Shown here piece by piece: positions 14,009-18,795 of a stretch of DNA of 18,795 nucleotides; positions within the stretch are counted from its first letter, which is position 1; every line of letters begins with the position of its first letter. The position numbers were made by a program, and so were the translations under genes. The notes beneath the pieces were generated by a model, which ran no database searches, had not been told where the DNA came from, and worked only from the letters and a program-made list of their open reading frames with translations. The stretch is from Actinomycetota bacterium (GTDB taxonomy: Bacteria > Actinomycetota > Actinomycetes > Streptosporangiales > Streptosporangiaceae): contig PMST01000238.1 in the NCBI GenBank assembly GCA_003168295.1, positions 830 through 19,624 of the forward strand, read 5' to 3'.

Positions 14009-16783
14009 ATGACCTTCTCTGGCATGTCACAGTCAGTGATCAGGACGGCCCTTCGGGCTGGTCCCCCGGCAGGGCTGGTGGGCCGGGAACAGGATCTGGG
14101 AGTGGTCCGGTCATTTGCCGCGCAAGCGTCCGTTTCAGGTGGCGGGCTGGTGATCGCGGGCGAGCCAGGCGTCGGCAAGACGACGCTGCTCGAGGCCGTG
14201 GCGATGGAGGCTGAGGCGGCGGGGATAAGGGTGCTGCGGTCCGCGGGAGTGGAGTACGAGGCGGGGATCAGCTACGCGGGACTGAACCTCGCTCTCCTGC
14301 CGCTGGCGGGGTCAATCCCGTTGCTTGACCGCGCGCACCGCGACGCGCTTCGCGTCGTGTTCGGCCTTGACGTCGCGGTTACCCCGGACCGGTACACGCT
14401 GGGCAACGCTTTCCTGGAGCTGTTGCGCAGGGAATCGGCCGACCAGCCGGTCGTACTCCTGGTGGATGATCTGCAGTGGCTCGATCGCCCCAGTGCGGCG
14501 GTATTCGGCTTCGCCGCCCGTCGGGCCGCCGGCAGCCGCGTCGGCTTCATCGGCACGATCCGGCCGGGCCACGAAGGTTTCTTCGACCGCGCCAGGCTCG
14601 CCGAGCATCAACTGGGTCCGCTGACGGAAACGGCGTCGGCTGAACTGCTCGACCGGCGGTTCCCTCTCCTTGACCGCAGGCTGCGCGAGCGTGTGCTGGC
14701 CGACGCGACGGGGAACCCGCTGGCGCTGGCAGAGCTGCCGGCGGCGGCTGGTGACTTCGGTCTCAGCCAGCGGCTGCAGGCGGCATTCGGGGCCAGGATC
14801 GCTGAGCTTCCGGCCTTGACGCGCCAGGTTCTCCTGCTGGCGGCCCTCGAGGGTACGGGCAGCCTGACGGTCTTGGAGCGGGCCAGCCGGGCCGACGTAC
14901 TCGATGCGATCGCCCCGGCCGAGGCGATCGAGCTAGTACGGGTGGACACGGCCACGTTGAAGGTTTCTTTCCGTCATCCCCTGACCCGGCCGACCGTGAC
15001 CGGGCTGGCGTCCGCGGCCGAGCGGCATCACGCGCATAGTCGGCTCGCGGCGGCCCTGTCCGATGATCCTGAGCGTCGTGCCTGGCACCTGGCCAACGCC
15101 GTCGTGCGTCCGGACGAGCAGGTGGCGGCGTCCCTGGAAGAAGCCGCTTACCGGCTGCTGCGGCGCGGGGACCCGGACGGAGCGGTCACGGCCCTGACGA
15201 AGGCGGCCGAACTCAGTCCGGCCGATGCCCACCGGGCCAGGCGCCTGGCGGATGCCGCCTATGCGGGCGCCGGGCTGGCCGGAGGCCTGGCGGCCGCGCC
15301 AGGGATCCTGCGCGAAGCCCACCGCGCTGATCCTGATTCCAGCCGCACTCTCGAAACCGCGGTCGCGACGGCCTACGTCCTGCTGAACACCGACGGGGAC
15401 GTCGATACGAGCCACCGGATCCTGGTGGCAGCGGTCGAAGCGGTCAAGCAGGACACGACGCCGACCGTGGCGCTGATGGAGGCCCTGAACATGCTGTGCC
15501 TGATCTGCTGCTACGGCGGCCGTCAGGAACTGTGGGGGCCGCTGGACGCGGCGATCGGCCGCCTGGGCACACGGACGCCGCCGTCGCTGGAACTGCTCCG
15601 CCGCCTCTACGGTGACCCGGCACACGCCGGGACGCCGGCGATAGCCCGCCTCGACGCCGCCGTCGCCGAGTTGCACGATGAACCTGACCCGGCCGAGGTG
15701 ATCAGGATCGGCACCGCGTCGTTCTACGTCGACCGCCTCGCGGGCTGCCGCCCGGCACTTCGCCGGGTCGCCAGGAACGGCCGGGAAACGGGCGACGTGG
15801 CCACCACCGTCAAAGCGGCCCAGCTCCTGGCGTTCGAGGCGTACTTCGAGGGCCGCTGGGATGAGGCCGACTCGCTGCTGGCCGACTCGCTTCCGCTGTG
15901 CGAGCAGCATGGTTACCGGCTCTTCGCGTGGTCCGCCAAGTACGGCCAGGCGCTGCTGGCGGCGGCGTGCGGCGACGACGCATTGGTGGGTTCTCTCACC
16001 GATGAGATCACCCGTTGGGCGGTGCCCAGAGGAGTTCTCGTGGTCCTCCAGTACTGCAGCCACGCCAGGGCACTGTCCGCTCTCGGACGCGGCGCGTTCG
16101 ACGAGGCGTACCGCGAGGGGGCCTCGATCAGCCCGGCCGGCGCCTTGCCCCCGCTGCGCGCCCACGCGCTCTGGGTCATTCTGGACCTGGTAGAGGCGGC
16201 GGCCAGGACCGGCCGGACGGCAGAGGCGGCCGCACACGCCGCCGCGGTATCCAGGTCGCGGGCGCCGGACATCTCCGGGCGCCTCGCGCTGCTGGCCAAC
16301 GCAGCGGAGGGACTGGTCGCCGACCGGGACGGGGCTGGTGCGTGTTTCGAGCGGGCGCTGCAGGTTCCCGATGCGGAACGCTGGCCGTTCGACCTCGCCC
16401 GGGTGCGGCTCTTGTACGGGGAGCACCTCCGCCGCGTGCGGGTGTACGGGCAGGCCCGGATTCACCTCGGCGCCGCCCTTGACGCGTTTCAGCTCCTCGG
16501 TGCTGAGCCCTGGGTCCGGCGGGCGGCCGGCGAACTGAGGGTCACGGGCGTTCAGCCAGGCCGCCGCGCACGCTATTCCGAAAAGCTAACGACCCAGGAA
16601 CGAGAGATCGCGCGGCTGGCCGCCACGGGCATGACGAACAGGCAGATCGCCGAGCGCTTGTTCCTCTCGGACCGGACGGTCGGCGCCCACTTGTATCGGG
16701 TGTTCCCGAAGCTCGGCATCACCTCGCGGGCGGCGCTTCGTGACGCGCTCGCCGCTCTCGGCGATTCGGAACAGGCCGCCTGA
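14009..16783 (+). CDS. LAL-type LuxR transcriptional regulator with AAA ATPase domain
   Basis: A 924-aa regulator of normal size for the large ATP-binding LuxR class. Domains in order: GLVGREQDL at 22-30, Walker A GEPGVGKTT (51-59), Walker B VVLLVDDLQWLD (149-160), an arginine-rich NTPase lid, and a long TPR-like helical region (about 380-840). The C-terminal LuxR HTH follows from about 857: LTTQEREIARLAATGMTNRQ, IAERLFLSDRTVGAHLYRVF and ITSRAALRDAL. These proteins are usually signal-gated activators of a nearby cluster. The start is ATG 14009 with a modest GGGAACGAG upstream; ATG 14024 is possible. It lies 20 nt after the lutB remnant and is convergent with phaZ, with 33 nt between the stops. 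The adjacent ADC/phaZ operon is a candidate target. Confidence 0.92.
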   Translation: MTFSGMSQSVIRTALRAGPPAGLVGREQDLGVVRSFAAQASVSGGGLVIAGEPGVGKTTLLEAVAMEAEAAGIRVLRSAGVEYEAGISYAGLNLALLPLAGSIPLLDRAHRDALRVVFGLDVAVTPDRYTLGNAFLELLRRESADQPVVLLVDDLQWLDRPSAAVFGFAARRAAGSRVGFIGTIRPGHEGFFDRARLAEHQLGPLTETASAELLDRRFPLLDRRLRERVLADATGNPLALAELPAAAGDFGLSQRLQAAFGARIAELPALTRQVLLLAALEGTGSLTVLERASRADVLDAIAPAEAIELVRVDTATLKVSFRHPLTRPTVTGLASAAERHHAHSRLAAALSDDPERRAWHLANAVVRPDEQVAASLEEAAYRLLRRGDPDGAVTALTKAAELSPADAHRARRLADAAYAGAGLAGGLAAAPGILREAHRADPDSSRTLETAVATAYVLLNTDGDVDTSHRILVAAVEAVKQDTTPTVALMEALNMLCLICCYGGRQELWGPLDAAIGRLGTRTPPSLELLRRLYGDPAHAGTPAIARLDAAVAELHDEPDPAEVIRIGTASFYVDRLAGCRPALRRVARNGRETGDVATTVKAAQLLAFEAYFEGRWDEADSLLADSLPLCEQHGYRLFAWSAKYGQALLAAACGDDALVGSLTDEITRWAVPRGVLVVLQYCSHARALSALGRGAFDEAYREGASISPAGALPPLRAHALWVILDLVEAAARTGRTAEAAAHAAAVSRSRAPDISGRLALLANAAEGLVADRDGAGACFERALQVPDAERWPFDLARVRLLYGEHLRRVRVYGQARIHLGAALDAFQLLGAEPWVRRAAGELRVTGVQPGRRARYSEKLTTQEREIARLAATGMTNRQIAERLFLSDRTVGAHLYRVFPKLGITSRAALRDALAALGDSEQAA

Positions 16784-16816
16784 CGACGCGTGTGCGGTAT
16801 CAGTGGCGGCGCGGAG

Positions 16817-17731
16817 TCAGCGTGGGTCTGCCGTACCGGGCGGGACGGTGAGACCGGCCTTAAGGAACGTCTCCACGGCCGAAGCCATGCGTTCGGCGTC
16901 CGCGGCCAGCTCCAGGTGGCCGCCGTGGTAGATGTGCAGCTGGCTGCGTGGTATCAGCCGGTGCATGATCCGGGCGTTGGCCAGCGGGATGATGGGGTCA
17001 TCGTCACCCGCCAGGATCAAGGTGGGCGGCCGTAGCGTCGGGAGCAGCGGGAGGCTAGTCCAGCCGATGGTGGAGATCAGCTGGTAGTAATAGCCTCTGG
17101 CCAGGGCAGGACGTGCTGTGAGGTACAGCAGGTCATGGGCGAGGGCCGGGTCTTTCCGCGCGCTGCCCCCGTATAGCTCGCCGCCGATGCGGGCCCCGTG
17201 TCCCGGGTCCTGGTGGCGGCGCGGCGTGAGCATACGCAGCAGGACGCGCGGATGCCCGGGGACCATCAGCGCGCCCGGCCCGGTCGCCACCAGTACCAGG
17301 CGGCGCACCCGGTCCGGACGGCTCAGCGCGAACTGCTGCGCCAGCCCGCCTCCCCAGGAGATGCCCAGGACGTCGGCGTGGGGGTAGCCGAGCTGGTCGA
17401 GCAGGCCGCTCAGGAGCGGCGCCGAGGTGCCCAGGTGGTAGGGGATGACCGGGGCAGGCGAGCCGCCGACGCCCGGCATGTCGAACCGGATGACGGTCCG
17501 CCGCGGATCCAGCGCGTCGGCGAACGGCTGGAGCAGCTGCAGGCCGGCGCCGATACCGTTGCACAGCAGCAGCGGCGGCCAGCCTCCGGCCCCTTCCCGC
17601 ACCGCGACGCGGATGGCACGGCCGCCGACCGTCAGGATCCTCATCCGCTCGGCCGGGCCGACCGGCCGCAGCCGGCTCCGCCCGGCGGGACCACCCACGG
17701 TCCGCCGGCTTGCGCCGACGGCGGTGCTCAT
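16817..17731 (-). CDS. phaZ: Intracellular PHA depolymerase-like alpha/beta hydrolase
   Basis: A 304-aa alpha/beta hydrolase strongly resembling medium-chain polyhydroxyalkanoate depolymerases (PhaZ), which hydrolyse stored polyester granules to hydroxyacids. Catalytic residues can be read off: nucleophile S125 in [13 protein letters not shown], Asp in [10 protein letters not shown] (243-245) and H272 in GGHLEL. Family-typical stretches are also present: [41 protein letters not shown] and [13 protein letters not shown]. It has no signal peptide, as expected for an intracellular enzyme. The family core begins near M30 ([13 protein letters not shown]). The first 29 residues are a polar extension that exists only if ATG 17731 is used; that ATG overlaps the stop of the decarboxylase gene (ATGA), which supports it. 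A general esterase of the same clan is the alternative. Confidence 0.83.
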   Translation of the reverse strand: MSTAVGASRRTVGGPAGRSRLRPVGPAERMRILTVGGRAIRVAVREGAGGWPPLLLCNGIGAGLQLLQPFADALDPRRTVIRFDMPGVGGSPAPVIPYHLGTSAPLLSGLLDQLGYPHADVLGISWGGGLAQQFALSRPDRVRRLVLVATGPGALMVPGHPRVLLRMLTPRRHQDPGHGARIGGELYGGSARKDPALAHDLLYLTARPALARGYYYQLISTIGWTSLPLLPTLRPPTLILAGDDDPIIPLANARIMHRLIPRSQLHIYHGGHLELAADAERMASAVETFLKAGLTVPPGTADPR

Positions 17732-18516
17732 TGCAGGGTGCTCAGGTCGGTGACCGTGTAGGCCAGCTCGTAGTGGAAACCCGCTCCGCTGCGCACCGGG
17801 GCGAGGTCGTAGAGCTCCTCGCCGGGGACCTGCGGGAAGTCAAGCTCGCTGGTACCGGTCCACGCGTTCGCGATTGTCTCATCGTCGAACAGCGCCATGA
17901 CCAGTTCGTGCACCGCGGGCTTGTCCTGCTGGCCGGCCGCGAGGCGGGGGAAGTGCCGCAGGTTCACCGTGGGCCGCGCGGTCAGCGCACTGGTGTCGGT
18001 CATGGGTGCCTGCAGGGTGACGAGCGCGCTGGCCAGGCGGTAGCCGGCCGTGGATGCCGTCGCGGCGAACTTTCCGCCTGGTCCGACCGACGGGGCGGCG
18101 TGGTTCGGCACGGTGAACGCCCTGGTCTGAGTGACGGTGCCGAGCTTCTTGGGGAAGCCCTGGATCCATCCGCGGGCCATCGCGTGGTCATTGTCCACGT
18201 AGATGTAGGGGCACCAGCTCACCGGCGTGTCCCCCCACCGGGCATCCATCAGGACGAAGAACTCGTGGTACTGACTGCGCACGGGATCCAGGTACTCATC
18301 ACGCGAGCCGTTGTACTGCCAGTCGATGAACAGCGCGACGCCGTGCCCGTTGGTGTCCGGGTCGGGTGTGAGGCCCTCCGGGAGGGTCGCGGCCGCGGCG
18401 GCGGGGTCCGTCCAGAACTCCGCGCCGACGATGGACCCGGCATAATGCCATGGCGGTTTTGTCGCCAGGTTCGCTATCCCGCGCGGGGACAACGGCACTG
18501 TGTAGCCTTTCAGCAT
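17728..18516 (-). CDS. Acetoacetate decarboxylase family protein
   Basis: A 262-aa protein of the ADC family, which decarboxylates acetoacetate (to acetone and CO2) or carries out related Schiff-base chemistry on keto acids. The active-site stretch is intact: [13 protein letters not shown] with K123 as the Schiff-base lysine and K124 beside it. An upstream strand with acidic residues ([18 protein letters not shown], about 73-90) is where the family carries its catalytic Glu. Length is typical. ATG 18516 is chosen because GGAGG (18524-18528) lies 7 nt upstream; an in-frame ATG 48 nt further out has no site. Its stop overlaps the phaZ start. With phaZ it fits a path from storage polyester through 3-hydroxy acid to acetoacetate (inference). 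Some family members act on other substrates, so the reaction is not certain. Confidence 0.85.
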   Translation of the reverse strand: MLKGYTVPLSPRGIANLATKPPWHYAGSIVGAEFWTDPAAAAATLPEGLTPDPDTNGHGVALFIDWQYNGSRDEYLDPVRSQYHEFFVLMDARWGDTPVSWCPYIYVDNDHAMARGWIQGFPKKLGTVTQTRAFTVPNHAAPSVGPGGKFAATASTAGYRLASALVTLQAPMTDTSALTARPTVNLRHFPRLAAGQQDKPAVHELVMALFDDETIANAWTGTSELDFPQVPGEELYDLAPVRSGAGFHYELAYTVTDLSTLQ

Positions 18517-18523
18517 GATTGGA

Positions 18524-18528
18524 CCTCC
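18524..18528 (-). promoter_or_regulatory. Shine-Dalgarno of the ADC/phaZ operon
   Basis: GGAGG on the minus strand, 7 nt before ATG 18516. It fixes the start of the decarboxylase. The 110 nt from here to 18627 should contain the operon promoter, but I see no convincing -35/-10 pair. Confidence 0.6.
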
Positions 18529-18626
18529 AGTGTTCGGGGCGGAAGTAGCCCTGAATAGGCGCATAACAGCACGTTAGGCAGCCGGAGAACCCCGCTAATC
18601 AGTAAAACGACTTAAACCCGAACGCC

Positions 18627-18795
18627 TCAGGGAGTGCGGGGGGACGGGGCGAGCAAGCCGAGGGCGCGGGCCCGGGTAACAGCCTCGGTGCGGCGGTGCA
18701 CACCGAGCTTGGCGAAGATGTGGCGCATGTGCGTGCGGACCGTGTTCAGCGACACCGACAGCTCGCGGGCGACCTCCCGGGCCGACAAGTTGGTC
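18627..18795 (-). CDS. LuxR-family regulator, C-terminal HTH (partial)
   Basis: The window edge cuts this gene; the last 55 codons are visible. They encode the second half of a LuxR-type HTH: LSAREVARELSVSLNTVRTH with MRHIFAKLGVHRRTEAVTRA, ending in a short Pro-rich tail and TGA (18629-18627). The wording SLNTVRTHMRHIFAKLG is typical of MalT/LAL-class regulators, but the N-terminal domains that would decide the class lie outside. It reads in the same direction as the ADC/phaZ operon and ends 111 nt before its first start, so it could be its regulator. Confidence 0.85.
   Translation of the reverse strand, partial: TNLSAREVARELSVSLNTVRTHMRHIFAKLGVHRRTEAVTRARALGLLAPSPRTP

Noticed and set aside
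14933..16465. 510-codon open frame antisense to the LAL regulator
   Set aside because: Arg/Gly/Gln-rich translation without domains, lying fully inside a well-supported gene.

Overview
The window reads as chromosomal DNA from a high-GC Gram-positive actinomycete. Codon third positions are strongly G/C, GTG starts are common, and the gene types fit: LAL-type LuxR regulators, an RsbW-like ATPase, DUF58/transglutaminase proteins and a single-domain polyprenol-phosphate mannose synthase. The species cannot be fixed from sequence alone; a Streptosporangiales-like actinobacterium is a guess. I see no tRNA, rRNA, CRISPR array, insertion sequence or phage gene.

Layout. (1) 1-2153, minus strand: a small one-TM protein, a DUF58 protein and the start of a TgpA-like membrane protein, in one tight operon that lacks the usual moxR at its head. 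(2) 2154-2647: a divergent, gene-free region with two stem-loops that share sequence and could pair alternatively. (3) 2648-7692, plus strand: a surface-glycan or glycoprotein operon of GtrA-like flippase, processive GT2, GT-C/GT39-like transferase and a membrane-anchored protein with four Ig-like repeats. The first three genes overlap, and the operon ends in a 15-bp perfect hairpin. (4) 7804-11028, plus strand: orphan signalling proteins (NarL-type response regulator, RsbW-like ATPase, short PAS protein) around a polyprenol-P-mannose synthase and a cluster of very small genes, including a 61-aa zinc ribbon, a Cys-rich ORF with a frame switch, and a 23-codon ORF coupled to the PAS gene. (5) 11062-12009: an orphan MoxR ATPase. 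Convergent with it is a gene for only the N-terminal domain of glutamyl-tRNA reductase, with altered key residues. (6) 12883-13988: an intact lutA followed by a lutB reduced to its C-terminal tail, with no lutC. (7) 14009-16783: a large LAL regulator. (8) 16817-18516, minus strand: a coupled acetoacetate-decarboxylase-family gene and phaZ-like PHA depolymerase, followed by the C-terminus of another LuxR-type regulator at the window edge.

How the genes may work together. The mannose-phosphate donor synthase, GtrA flippase, GT-C transferase and an anchored Ig-repeat protein with Ser/Thr/Pro-rich stalks would together supply donor, flipping, transfer and acceptor for extracytoplasmic glycosylation (inference). 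The ADC/PhaZ pair points to turnover of storage polyester and short acyl or keto acids. The least described items are the small Cys-rich genes after the RsbW-like ATPase, the one-domain GluTR and the LutA/LutB-tail pair.
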